Source: Novosphingobium sp. (GTDB lineage: Bacteria; Pseudomonadota; Alphaproteobacteria; Sphingomonadales; Sphingomonadaceae). Taken from it: 64,000 bases of DNA. The notes beneath the pieces are model-generated. The model saw only the letters and a program-made list of their open reading frames with translations. It ran no database searches and had not been told where the DNA came from. Both the position numbers and the translations under genes were made by a program. Of this stretch, positions 8,779 through 16,796 are shown piece by piece. How positions within the stretch are numbered: position 1 is the stretch's first letter; every line of letters begins with the position of its first letter. The DNA lies in the NCBI RefSeq assembly GCF_030696665.1, contig NZ_JAUYRV010000039.1, positions 94,706 to 158,705 of the forward strand. Direction: 5' to 3'.

Positions 8779-9216
8779 TTACCAGCTACCGGTGTTGGCC
8801 ATGCTCACCCACGGCTCCTGCGGGGGCAATTGGCCATCCTGCAGCAATTCCACCGAAATGCCGTCGGGCGATTTGACGAAAGCCATGTGGCCATCGCGCG
8901 GGGGGCGGTGGACGATATGCCCTGCGTCCACAAACCGCTGGCAGGTCTCGTAGATATTGTCGACGCGATAGGCGAGATGGCCGAAATTGTGTCCGCCGGC
9001 ATAGACTTCGGCGGGCGAACCGTCTTCGGGCGGCCAGTTGTAGGTCAGTTCAACCTCGGCCACGCCCTCCTCGCCCGGCGCAGCGAGGAAGATCAGCGTG
9101 AAACGGCCCTGATCGCTGGAGAAGCGGCGCACCTCTTTCAGGCCCACCAGTTCGAAAAAGGCGATGGTTGCATCCGGGTCGGTCACCCGGATCATGGTAT
9201 GGAGGAACTTGGTCAC
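8779..9216 (-). CDS. gloA: Lactoylglutathione lyase (glyoxalase I)
   Basis: A 145-residue VOC-fold protein that converts the methylglyoxal-glutathione hemithioacetal to S-lactoylglutathione. The four family metal ligands are recognisable: His in FLHTMIRV, Glu in AEVELTYN, His in NFGHLAYRV and Glu in GISVELLQ. VELTYNW and the closing SPDG-Glu motif match GloA closely. The start is a GTG at 9216, giving MTKFLHTMI, with GAAAGG upstream. It is monocistronic, with its own terminator. Confidence 0.85.
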   Translation of the reverse strand: MTKFLHTMIRVTDPDATIAFFELVGLKEVRRFSSDQGRFTLIFLAAPGEEGVAEVELTYNWPPEDGSPAEVYAGGHNFGHLAYRVDNIYETCQRFVDAGHIVHRPPRDGHMAFVKSPDGISVELLQDGQLPPQEPWVSMANTGSW

Positions 9217-9307
9217 GGCAGGAACCTTTCCGTTCAAAATCGGTTCATCGATAGAATTGCACAACTCGGCGCGGCACCGGAATGGCGGCGTCGCAAGGGA
9301 GATCACG

Positions 9308-10066
9308 ATGCAGGGCGAAGATAGGGACAATGATGGCCAGACCCAAGGCGGTGTGATGCGCTTTATTCCGCAGGGCGGAAAAGGCCTGCTCCCGGTGCTG
9401 GTCCTGTCTGCCGGGCTGGTGATTGGCGGCTGGTTCATCGGTGACGGGTTCCGCCGTGCCAAGGTGGCCGATCGTTCGGTAACCGTGCGCGGCCTTGCCG
9501 AGCGCGAAGTGACCGCCGACCTTGCCACGTGGACTCTCGCCTACTCCGCCACCGCCCCCGATATGGCGAGCGCGCAGGCCAGCGTTGACCGCGACAGCCA
9601 GTCGATCCGCGCCTTCTTTGGGGAACTGGGCTTTCCGGCAGAGGCGCTGCAGCCCACCGGCGTGAACGTGCAGAGCTTCAACAACAACGGCGTGGTCAGC
9701 TTTACCGTGCGCCAGCGCATGACGCTGCGCACCACAGATGTGGACCGCGCGCAAAAGGCGGTGAAGCGGCAGTTTGACCTCGTCCGGCGCGGCGTGATGC
9801 TGGAGGAAGGGTCGGGCATGGCCTACACTTTCACCAAGCTCAACACGATCAAGCCCGAGATGGTGGCCGCCGCCACCAAGGACGCGCGTTCAGCCGCAGA
9901 ACAGTTCGCGCGCGATAGCGGGGCATCGGTGGACGGGATCAAGACCGCCAGCCAGGGCTATTTCGAGATCACTGCGCGCGATGGCGATGGCGGCGGCTGG
10001 GGTGTGTCTGACAGCCCCTACAAGAAGGTCCGCGTGGTCACGACCATCGACTTTTACCTGCGTTGA
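9308..10066 (+). CDS. SIMPL-domain (DUF541) membrane-anchored protein
   Basis: A 252-residue protein starting at the ATG at 9308, preceded by AAGGGAG; longer in-frame starts would run into the glyoxalase gene on the other strand. One transmembrane or signal-anchor helix lies near residues 26-44 (LLPVLVLSAGLVIGGWFIG). The rest is a periplasmic SIMPL domain: VTVRGLAEREVTADLATW at its start and KKVRVVTTIDFYLR at its end, the usual pattern. The molecular role of the family is unclear; some members act in envelope or oxidative stress. It diverges from gloA with a 91-base gap. Confidence 0.8.
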   Translation: MQGEDRDNDGQTQGGVMRFIPQGGKGLLPVLVLSAGLVIGGWFIGDGFRRAKVADRSVTVRGLAEREVTADLATWTLAYSATAPDMASAQASVDRDSQSIRAFFGELGFPAEALQPTGVNVQSFNNNGVVSFTVRQRMTLRTTDVDRAQKAVKRQFDLVRRGVMLEEGSGMAYTFTKLNTIKPEMVAAATKDARSAAEQFARDSGASVDGIKTASQGYFEITARDGDGGGWGVSDSPYKKVRVVTTIDFYLR

Positions 10067-10149
10067 GGGTTGATCCTGACATGCACGATAAGGCGGTTGA
10101 TGTTGCAACGCGCACATCATGCCGCCATATCGCGCGATAACGAGGGTCC

Positions 10150-10953
10150 ATGTTAAACAAGTTGCGTTCGTTGTTTTCCAGTTCCGGTGAGGGGCCTGTG
10201 GCCCTTGCCGTGCCGGTTGCGCGTGTGCCGCAGGGGCAGCGCGTCTATGCCGTGGGCGACATTCACGGGCGGCTCGACCTGTTTGAACAATTGCTGCAAC
10301 GCATCCAAGCCGATGACACAGCGCGCGGACCTGCCGATACCACGCTGATCCTGCTGGGCGACCTGATCGACCGGGGGCCGGACAGCCGCGCAATGGTCGA
10401 CCGCGCGATTGAACTCGCCCAGTCCGACAACGTGCGCGTGCTGGCGGGCAATCATGAGGAAATGCTGCTGGTCAGCATGGAAAATGATGAGGCGCTGCGC
10501 CATTTCCTGCGCCACGGAGGCAAGGAAACGCTGTTCAGCTATGGCTTGGACCCTGCGGAATACAGCCGCTCGACCCTGCCCGATTTGCGCGAGCGTATGG
10601 CCGCGCTGGTGCCGGGCGAACACATCGCGTTCTTCCATGCGATGGAAGATCACATCGTGATCGGCGATTACCTGTTCGTTCACGCCGGGATCCGTCCCGG
10701 TGTGCCGATAGGCGACCAGACGACGTCGGATTTGCGCTGGATCCGCCGGGAATTCCTCGATCATGCCGAATGGCACGGACATCTGGTGGTGCATGGCCAT
10801 ACGATCACCGACGCGCCGGACATCCAGCCCAACCGCATCGGCATCGATACCGGCGCCTATGCCTCTGGCCGGTTGACCGCGCTCGGGATCGAAGGTGAAG
10901 CACATTGGTTCGTTTCGGCGGAAATCACCCCCGAAGCACCCTCCCCGGTCTGA
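10150..10953 (+). CDS. PPP-family metallophosphoesterase
   Basis: A 267-residue soluble phosphoesterase with the three PPP signature motifs in order: GDIHGR near residue 37, GDLIDRGPDS near residue 76 and AGNHEE near residue 99, followed by the metal-ligand histidines in HAGIRPG and VVHGHT. It may act as a Ser/Thr protein phosphatase or as a diadenosine tetraphosphatase-like enzyme; the motifs cannot separate these. The start ATG has GAGGG close upstream. It stands alone between intergenic regions of 83 and 366 bases. Confidence 0.85.
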   Translation: MLNKLRSLFSSSGEGPVALAVPVARVPQGQRVYAVGDIHGRLDLFEQLLQRIQADDTARGPADTTLILLGDLIDRGPDSRAMVDRAIELAQSDNVRVLAGNHEEMLLVSMENDEALRHFLRHGGKETLFSYGLDPAEYSRSTLPDLRERMAALVPGEHIAFFHAMEDHIVIGDYLFVHAGIRPGVPIGDQTTSDLRWIRREFLDHAEWHGHLVVHGHTITDAPDIQPNRIGIDTGAYASGRLTALGIEGEAHWFVSAEITPEAPSPV

Positions 10954-11319
10954 ACCAGGACGCTCAACGCAAAAAGGGTGGGGAAACCTTCGCGTTTGCA
11001 GCAATTTTTGCTCGCCGTTGCGAAAATGCAACTCCTGCCACTTTGTTATACATTACGTGTCTATCTTGTAATTTTAGAAGGCCATTTAACGGCGCAGGGC
11101 AATTACCTGTCCCTGGCGCAACCTTTGATGTCACCCCGTCGCAACATCGTCATTCTGGTGTCACATGAGACCGGTTTTGGGGCTTCCGGAAGCGCGGCTA
11201 AGGGCCGTTGGCATCGCGTCGGTAAAGGGTGATTCCTTTTTTCGACGCAGGTCAACGGCGCGGATCACGCCCGCGCCACAATCGCGCCAGTTTGGTGCAG
11301 CAACGGGGTCAACAGAACC
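10954..11319. other. Intergenic region upstream of the Oar-like receptor
   Basis: There is no convincing gene. An AT-rich patch near 11038-11085 (TTGTTATACATT, TTGTAATTTTAG) stands out against the GC-rich surroundings and probably holds the receptor promoter, but I cannot fix the -35 and -10 boxes. A perfect palindrome GCTTCCGGAAGC occurs at 11182-11193. The long distance to the start codon suggests a 5' leader of 200 bases or more. Confidence 0.35.
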
Positions 11320-14300
11320 ATGCAACTCAGATTCCTCCTGGCCGCAAGCGCCGCCAGCCTGACGATGGCAGCGGCCATCGCAACGCCAGCCTACGCGCAG
11401 GAAACCGCATCGGCTGTGCGCGGTACCGTAATGGCCGATGGCCAGCCGGTTGGTGGAGCGACGGTTACGATCGTTCACACACCGTCGGGCACCACAGCAT
11501 CGACCACCACCGACGCCGGTGGCAACTTCTCGTCCAACGGCCTGCGCGTCGGTGGACCGTTCGCCGTCACCGTAGAAGCGGAAGGCTTTGAAGCGGCGAC
11601 CGTTAACGACCTGTTCTTGCAGGCTGGCACGCCTGCACGTTTGCCGATCATGATGCAGGCTGCGCAGCAGATCGTCGTGACCGCTTCGTCGATCACCTCG
11701 ATTGCCGCGCTCTCGGATGGGCCGACCACGTCGCTCAACGCGGCAAAGATTGCATCGTCAGCATCGATCAACCGCGACGTCCGCGACCTTGCCCGTCGCG
11801 ATCCGCTGGTAACGATGGACCTGACCAACAGCCGCACCATTGAAATCGCTGGCAACAACGGCCGCTTCAACCGCTTCTCGGTCGACGGCATGCAGATGTC
11901 GGACGACTTCGGCCTGAACAACGGCGGCCTGCCCACCGGTCGCGGCCCGGTTCCGTTTGACGCAATTGAACAGTTCACCGTCAAGGTCGCCCCATATGAC
12001 ATCGCTGAAGGCGATCTTCAGGGCGGCGCGATCAACGTCGTGCTCAAGTCGGGTGGTAACAATTTCCACGGCGGCGGGTTCTATTCCTACACCGACGACA
12101 GCCTGACCGGCAGCAAGTCCAAGGACCGCATCGTCAACCTCGACTTTGATTCGAAGCAGTTCGGCGGTTGGCTCTCTGGCCCGCTGGTGAAGGACAAGCT
12201 GTTTTTCATGCTTGCTTATGAGCGCACCAAGGAAGGCCGTCCGCTAGAAGCCGGCTTTGGCGACGGCTTTGCCAACCAGGTTCCGGGCCTGACCCAGACG
12301 GTGATCGATCAGGTTTCATCCATCGCGCAGAGCCGCTTCGGCTATGACACGCAGGGCCTGATCTCCACCACGCAGGAAGAAGACGAGAAGATCGTCGGCA
12401 AGCTGGACTGGAACATCAGCGATGATCACCGCGCCGCGCTGACCTACATCCGCAACGTTGGCACCAACCAGTTCCAGCAGAACACCTTCCTGACCGCACC
12501 TTTCGCGCTCGGCTTCCTGTCCAACGGATACGAACTGCGCGAAGAAGTGAATTCGGGCACGCTGGAAATCAACTCGACGTGGTCGGACAGCTTCTCAACC
12601 ACGGTGCGTGGGTCTTATCGTGACTACAACCGTGCGCAGACGCCGTTCGGTGGCAATGCTTTCCCGCAGATGGAAGTCTGCACCGATGCAACGGCACGTG
12701 GTTCGGCCACCGGTTGCGACGGCACACGCCTGTTCTTCGGTCCAGACGTTTCGCGCCATTCGAACGCACTCAACACCGAGAACCTCTCGTTCGACGTGAG
12801 CGGCCGTTACGATACCGGTGACCTTACCCTGCGCCTGAACGCAGGCTACACCCGCGTTAACGTCTACAACCTGTTCCTTCAGCGTTCACTGGGCGACTTC
12901 TACTTTGACTCGCTGGCCGATTTCACGGCAGGCAACGCTGCCCGACTGCGTTACGGCAATGCCGTGCCGTCCAACGATCCAAACGATGCCGCCGCCCGGT
13001 TCAACACCACCAACTGGACGTTCGGCACGCAGGTTGACTGGCAGATCACGCCTACGTTCGACGTGATGCTGGGTCTGCGCTACGACCTGTTTGACAACAA
13101 CGTCCTGCCGCCGCTCAACGCAAACTTCGTTTCGCGTTACGGCTTCTCGAACCGTGAAACGTTCAAGGGTCGCGGTGCGTTCCAGCCGCGCTTTGCCGCG
13201 AACTGGGAAGCTACCGACCGTCTCGTCTTCCGCGCTGGCGCTGGCGTGTTTGCTGGCGGAACGCCCGACGTTTACCTTTCGAACGTGTTTTCGAACACTG
13301 GCCAGCTGACCAACGCGGTTGACATCACCCGCGCCAACTGCGCCGCTTCGGGCACATGCGGTGCGCTTAATGGGCTGACCACTGGTGCGATCCCGACCAC
13401 TGTTCAGGACTTCCTGGCGCGCAACACCGCCAGCCTTGCTGCTGCTCCTACCGACAACATCGACCCGAACCTGAAGATTGCCCAGAAGCTGAAGGCAACC
13501 TTCCAGGCAGACTACAAGGCCGATCTTGGCCCGCTGGGCGACAACTGGATGTTCGGCGCCCAGTTCCTGTATGACAACACGCTACAGGGCTACCTCTGGC
13601 GCGATTTGCGCTCGGTGGCGATTGGGACGCTTCCCGATGGTCGCACCCGCTACGGTCCGATCGGTGGCATCGCCACCACCAACCGCGATCTTCAGCTGAC
13701 CAACACCAGCGATGGCCGCAGCCTGTTCGGCACCTTCCGGGTGGAAAAGAGCTGGGACTTCGGCCTTGGGATGTCGGCAAGCTACACCCGCGCAGACGTT
13801 AAGGACCGCTCTTCTTCCACGTCGTCAACCTCGGGTTCGAACTATGGCAACAACGCCTTCTTCGATCCAAACCTGCCTGCATACGGTCGTTCGATCTATG
13901 AATTCCGCAACCAGTGGAAGTTCGGCGTAGACTACAGCCATGCGTTCTTTGGCGATGCCAAGACCACGTTCTCGCTGTTTGGCGAACTGCGCTCGGGCCG
14001 TCCGTACAGCCTGACCATGCTCGACAACACCAACGGTCGTGGTGCGGTTTACGGCACCGTGGGCAACCTCGGCAACGTGCTGCTCTATGTACCAACTGGT
14101 CCCAGCGATCCGCTCGTCCAGTTCGACAACGCCGCCAGCGCTGCGACCTTCGAAACGCTCGTTGGCCAGCTCGGGCTGGAGAAGTATCGCGGCAAGGTCG
14201 TTCCGAAGAACTCGCAGACCTCGCCAAGCTTCTTCAAGGTCGATCTGCACTTCGGTCAGGAAATCCCTGTTCCGATGATCTCGGCTGGCAAGATCGAACT

Positions 14301-14526
14301 GTTTGCGGACATCGAAAACGTCCTCAACATGATCGACAAGGACTGGGGTGCGCTTTCGCAGGTCGAATTCGCATACAACGCTGCTGTGGTTCGCGTGACC
14401 TGCGCCACCACTTCTGGTCCCAACTGCACCAAGTACCAGTATGGCACCGTGCAGGCTCCGAACGAAGTGCTGCAGACGCGCCAGTCGCTCTACGGCATCC
14501 GCATCGGCGCCAAGGTCAAGTTCTGA
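11320..14526 (+). CDS. Oar-like TonB-dependent receptor with carboxypeptidase-regulatory domain
   Basis: A 1068-residue outer-membrane protein. A signal peptide ending PAYAQ (about residue 27) is followed by a CarboxypepD_reg-like beta-sandwich (residues 30-115, VRGTVMADGQPVGGATVTIV). Then come a TonB-box-like QIVVTASSI, a plug domain, and a beta barrel ending IRIGAKVKF with terminal Phe. This order is that of OmpA-related (Oar) receptors, which import large or peptide-like substrates or act in surface processes. Its codons look strongly optimised and its terminator is strong, so it is probably highly expressed. The substrate is unknown. Confidence 0.88.
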   Translation: MQLRFLLAASAASLTMAAAIATPAYAQETASAVRGTVMADGQPVGGATVTIVHTPSGTTASTTTDAGGNFSSNGLRVGGPFAVTVEAEGFEAATVNDLFLQAGTPARLPIMMQAAQQIVVTASSITSIAALSDGPTTSLNAAKIASSASINRDVRDLARRDPLVTMDLTNSRTIEIAGNNGRFNRFSVDGMQMSDDFGLNNGGLPTGRGPVPFDAIEQFTVKVAPYDIAEGDLQGGAINVVLKSGGNNFHGGGFYSYTDDSLTGSKSKDRIVNLDFDSKQFGGWLSGPLVKDKLFFMLAYERTKEGRPLEAGFGDGFANQVPGLTQTVIDQVSSIAQSRFGYDTQGLISTTQEEDEKIVGKLDWNISDDHRAALTYIRNVGTNQFQQNTFLTAPFALGFLSNGYELREEVNSGTLEINSTWSDSFSTTVRGSYRDYNRAQTPFGGNAFPQMEVCTDATARGSATGCDGTRLFFGPDVSRHSNALNTENLSFDVSGRYDTGDLTLRLNAGYTRVNVYNLFLQRSLGDFYFDSLADFTAGNAARLRYGNAVPSNDPNDAAARFNTTNWTFGTQVDWQITPTFDVMLGLRYDLFDNNVLPPLNANFVSRYGFSNRETFKGRGAFQPRFAANWEATDRLVFRAGAGVFAGGTPDVYLSNVFSNTGQLTNAVDITRANCAASGTCGALNGLTTGAIPTTVQDFLARNTASLAAAPTDNIDPNLKIAQKLKATFQADYKADLGPLGDNWMFGAQFLYDNTLQGYLWRDLRSVAIGTLPDGRTRYGPIGGIATTNRDLQLTNTSDGRSLFGTFRVEKSWDFGLGMSASYTRADVKDRSSSTSSTSGSNYGNNAFFDPNLPAYGRSIYEFRNQWKFGVDYSHAFFGDAKTTFSLFGELRSGRPYSLTMLDNTNGRGAVYGTVGNLGNVLLYVPTGPSDPLVQFDNAASAATFETLVGQLGLEKYRGKVVPKNSQTSPSFFKVDLHFGQEIPVPMISAGKIELFADIENVLNMIDKDWGALSQVEFAYNAAVVRVTCATTSGPNCTKYQYGTVQAPNEVLQTRQSLYGIRIGAKVKF

Positions 14527-14553
14527 TCGCGGCCTGAAAGCTAGCTACAAATC

Positions 14554-14586
14554 AGCGCGGGAGGGGAAACTCTCCCGCGCTTTTTT
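14554..14586 (+). terminator. Strong intrinsic terminator of the Oar-like receptor
   Basis: A perfect 10-base-pair stem, AGCGCGGGAG (14554-14563) with CTCCCGCGCT (14572-14581), has an 8-base loop and runs into six T residues. It lies 28 bases after the receptor stop. It also faces the end of mtgA and may serve both genes. Confidence 0.9.
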
Positions 14587-14610
14587 GTGGGTGCCGTGCG
14601 GGCAGAAAAC

Positions 14611-15333
14611 TCAGCGGTAAACGCAGGCGTCCAGCGCTTCGTTCTTCACCACTGCCACGCGCCGGGCGATGGAGTTGCCGTGGCGGCGAGTGAAGCCGCC
14701 TGCGCCGTTGACTTCGCGCTCCTTGGGCAGGGGGAGCACGGCGGCGATGCGGGCCGCTTCGACCGCGCTCAGCTTGCGGGCGCTCTTGCCGTAATAGCGC
14801 TGGGCGCCGGCCTCAACGCCATAGGTGCCGATGCCGGTTTCGGCGACATTCAGGTAGACTTCCATGATCCGGCGCTTGCCCCAGATCGTTTCGATCAGGA
14901 CGGTGTACCAGGCCTCAAGCCCTTTGCGCAGGTATCCGCCGCCCTGCCAAAGGAACACGTTCTTGGCGGTCTGCTGGCTGATCGTGGAGCCGCCACGGAT
15001 GCGCCCGCCCTTCTGGTTGCGCTTGAACGCCTGCATCATCGCGGCCTGATCAAAGCCGTTGTGCAGGCAGAACTTCCCGTCCTCGCCCGAGATCACCGCG
15101 TCCACCATGTCGCGGTCGATGTCGTCCAGCGGGGTCCAGTCCTTGGTCACCGGGTGTTCGTCCATCAGCATGGTCAGCGTGGTGGGAACCGGCACGACCT
15201 TGTAGATCACCACCTGCGCCACTGAGATGAACAGGAACGCGGCGACGAGGCGGGCGAGCAGCCAGCCAAAGCGGCTTGCAGGACGGCGCGCGCGCGTGGC
15301 GGGCTGGCGGGGGTTCTTGAGTTCTTCGAGCAT
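14611..15333 (-). CDS. mtgA: Monofunctional peptidoglycan glycosyltransferase
   Basis: A 240-residue GT51 enzyme that polymerises glycan strands from lipid II at the inner membrane. An N-terminal membrane anchor lies near residues 27-45 (LLARLVAAFLFISVAQVVIY). Conserved motifs follow: the catalytic Glu in SGEDGKFCLHNGFD, GGSTISQQTAKN, and KRRIMEVYLNVAETG. There is no transpeptidase domain, and the length fits MtgA. It is convergent with the receptor and its terminator. Confidence 0.93.
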   Translation of the reverse strand: MLEELKNPRQPATRARRPASRFGWLLARLVAAFLFISVAQVVIYKVVPVPTTLTMLMDEHPVTKDWTPLDDIDRDMVDAVISGEDGKFCLHNGFDQAAMMQAFKRNQKGGRIRGGSTISQQTAKNVFLWQGGGYLRKGLEAWYTVLIETIWGKRRIMEVYLNVAETGIGTYGVEAGAQRYYGKSARKLSAVEAARIAAVLPLPKEREVNGAGGFTRRHGNSIARRVAVVKNEALDACVYR

Positions 15334-15384
15334 CGGGCGCGAACGTATCCGGCAACCTGCGGCTCTGGCAATCGCTTAAAAAGC

Positions 15385-16053
15385 TCAGGCGGTTTGCGAA
15401 TACCGATGCAGCCGGTCCGCCAGCCGCGTGACCGAAGGCACGACGATGCGCCGCCCTTCACGCGTGAGCAGGCCTTCGCGCACCAGCAGCGCGAATTCAC
15501 GGGTCACCGTCTCGCGGTTGGTGCCGATGCGGGCGGCGAGTTCGGCCTGCGTGGGGATGCGGGTGATGCAGGCTGACCCATCGGGCGCAGGATTTCCGGC
15601 AAGGCGCAGCAGTTCGGCCTGCAGGCGCGGGCCGACGCCCATCGTCGAAAGTTCGTAGATGCGGTTGGTGAGGTAGCGCACCTGATGCGCCAGATAGCGC
15701 GCCAGCCACAGCGAAAGCACCGGCTCGCTCTCGATCAGGCCAACAAAAGTGGCGCCGGGGGTGACCAGCAGCGTGCTGTTCTCCACCGCCACCACATCAG
15801 CCGACCGGGGCTGCCCATCAATCGCCGCCAGTTCACCAAACATCTCGCCTTGTTCGATCAGCCGCAGCACCGTTTCGCGCCCCTGCGCCGAAACGAGCGA
15901 GACGCTGACGCTGCCCTCGATCACAAGGTAGACGTCGTTCGCAGGCAGGCCAACCGCCAGCAGGACGTGCCCCTTGCGCACGCGCAACTGGCGGCCATTG
16001 CGCGCCAGCACATCGCGCACCGCATCCGGAACCGTAAGATACGATATTGGCAC
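15385..16053 (-). CDS. Crp/Fnr-family cyclic-nucleotide-responsive regulator
   Basis: A 222-residue regulator: an N-terminal cyclic-nucleotide-binding beta roll, a dimerisation helix and a C-terminal winged helix. The phosphate-binding segment FGELAAIDGQPRSADV keeps the Glu, Arg and Ser that contact cAMP in Crp. The recognition helix reads NRETVTREF, keeping the R-E-T-V-x-R that reads the TGTGA half-site in E. coli Crp. There is no N-terminal cysteine cluster as in Fnr. The start is GTG with a weak ribosome binding site. A CRP-like site lies 47 bases upstream, suggesting autoregulation. It diverges from a cyclase gene, a likely signal source. Confidence 0.85.
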   Translation of the reverse strand: MPISYLTVPDAVRDVLARNGRQLRVRKGHVLLAVGLPANDVYLVIEGSVSVSLVSAQGRETVLRLIEQGEMFGELAAIDGQPRSADVVAVENSTLLVTPGATFVGLIESEPVLSLWLARYLAHQVRYLTNRIYELSTMGVGPRLQAELLRLAGNPAPDGSACITRIPTQAELAARIGTNRETVTREFALLVREGLLTREGRRIVVPSVTRLADRLHRYSQTA

Positions 16054-16099
16054 AGTTCAGGTCCGTTTCCGTAGCATCTCTCGTTAGCGGCTTATCGAA

Positions 16100-16115
16100 T
16101 GTGCCAAGAATCACA
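16100..16115. promoter_or_regulatory. CRP-like operator upstream of the Crp/Fnr gene
   Basis: TGTGCCAAGAATCACA matches 9 of the 10 fixed bases of the Crp consensus TGTGA-N6-TCACA. It starts 47 bases before the GTG of the Crp-type gene on the other strand. The conserved RETVxR recognition helix of that regulator is the reason for taking this match seriously. Confidence 0.45.
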
Positions 16116-16222
16116 AGTGGCAGGTGCGCTGGACAACGGCGGTGCGCTGGAAAGGCAGGCACAATAGCAAGCCTTGCCATGCCCCGCGCGGCCCACCAGC
16201 CGCGCCTCTGACCGCCGAGGCC

Positions 16223-16660
16223 ATGCACCGTTACCTCATCTGGAAAGCCGGACCCGGTCCGATCGATATTGAATTCAAGCGCTTGGGCGAGGCAGTCCTG
16301 CGCCCGTCGGTATCGATCGTGACGCCCGTGGGCGCAACGGCCGTCCCGCGCGAGGATGCGTGCGATGTTGCCCGTTTCAGCCTTGATTGCGCAGATGTGG
16401 CGCGCCTGCTGTCCCCGCGTGACGACGTGCGGGCACCTTGTATAATGGTGCAGTGTGATGCGTTCATGGCTATGGCTTCGCGCCGCCGCCGCTGGGGCTG
16501 GGCTATCCGCGTATCGCGCAATGGACAGGCGTTGCAGGGCTTTCATCTGGACGGAAGGCCGCTGGCGCTAAGTCGTGACGGGTTCACGCGCGCGCGGCTG
16601 CAAAATATGTCCGAAAGGACAGGGATGGCCCACGCGCACGACATAATTGGCCTGATCTGA
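16223..16660 (+). CDS. Hypothetical protein, weakly supported
   Basis: The 743 bases between the Crp-type gene and the cyclase gene hold one possible gene of 145 codons starting at MHRYLIWKAG. The frame is open from 16124, and the part WGWAIRVSRNGQALQGFHL looks protein-like. However, there is no recognised domain, no clear ribosome binding site, and an overlapping minus-strand frame is equally open. It may be a real small gene, a decayed gene or chance. The remaining 136 bases before the cyclase start show nothing. Confidence 0.25.
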   Translation: MHRYLIWKAGPGPIDIEFKRLGEAVLRPSVSIVTPVGATAVPREDACDVARFSLDCADVARLLSPRDDVRAPCIMVQCDAFMAMASRRRRWGWAIRVSRNGQALQGFHLDGRPLALSRDGFTRARLQNMSERTGMAHAHDIIGLI

Positions 16661-16796
16661 CGATGTTTGGCAGCCGGTCTCGTGATGAAGCACAGCCCAG
16701 CGGCCCGAATCGTCAAGAATTTTCGTTGCGATTATGGCTGCAACCTGAATACGTGGAGTTGCCGGGGGGCACGCCGCAGGATTCGCCGCACCCGGT

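Noticed and set aside
15833..16546. 237-codon minus-strand frame extending upstream of the Crp-type gene
   Set aside because: It overlaps the N-terminal part of the regulator in another frame and has no recognisable motif; the region is treated as intergenic with one weak plus-strand candidate.
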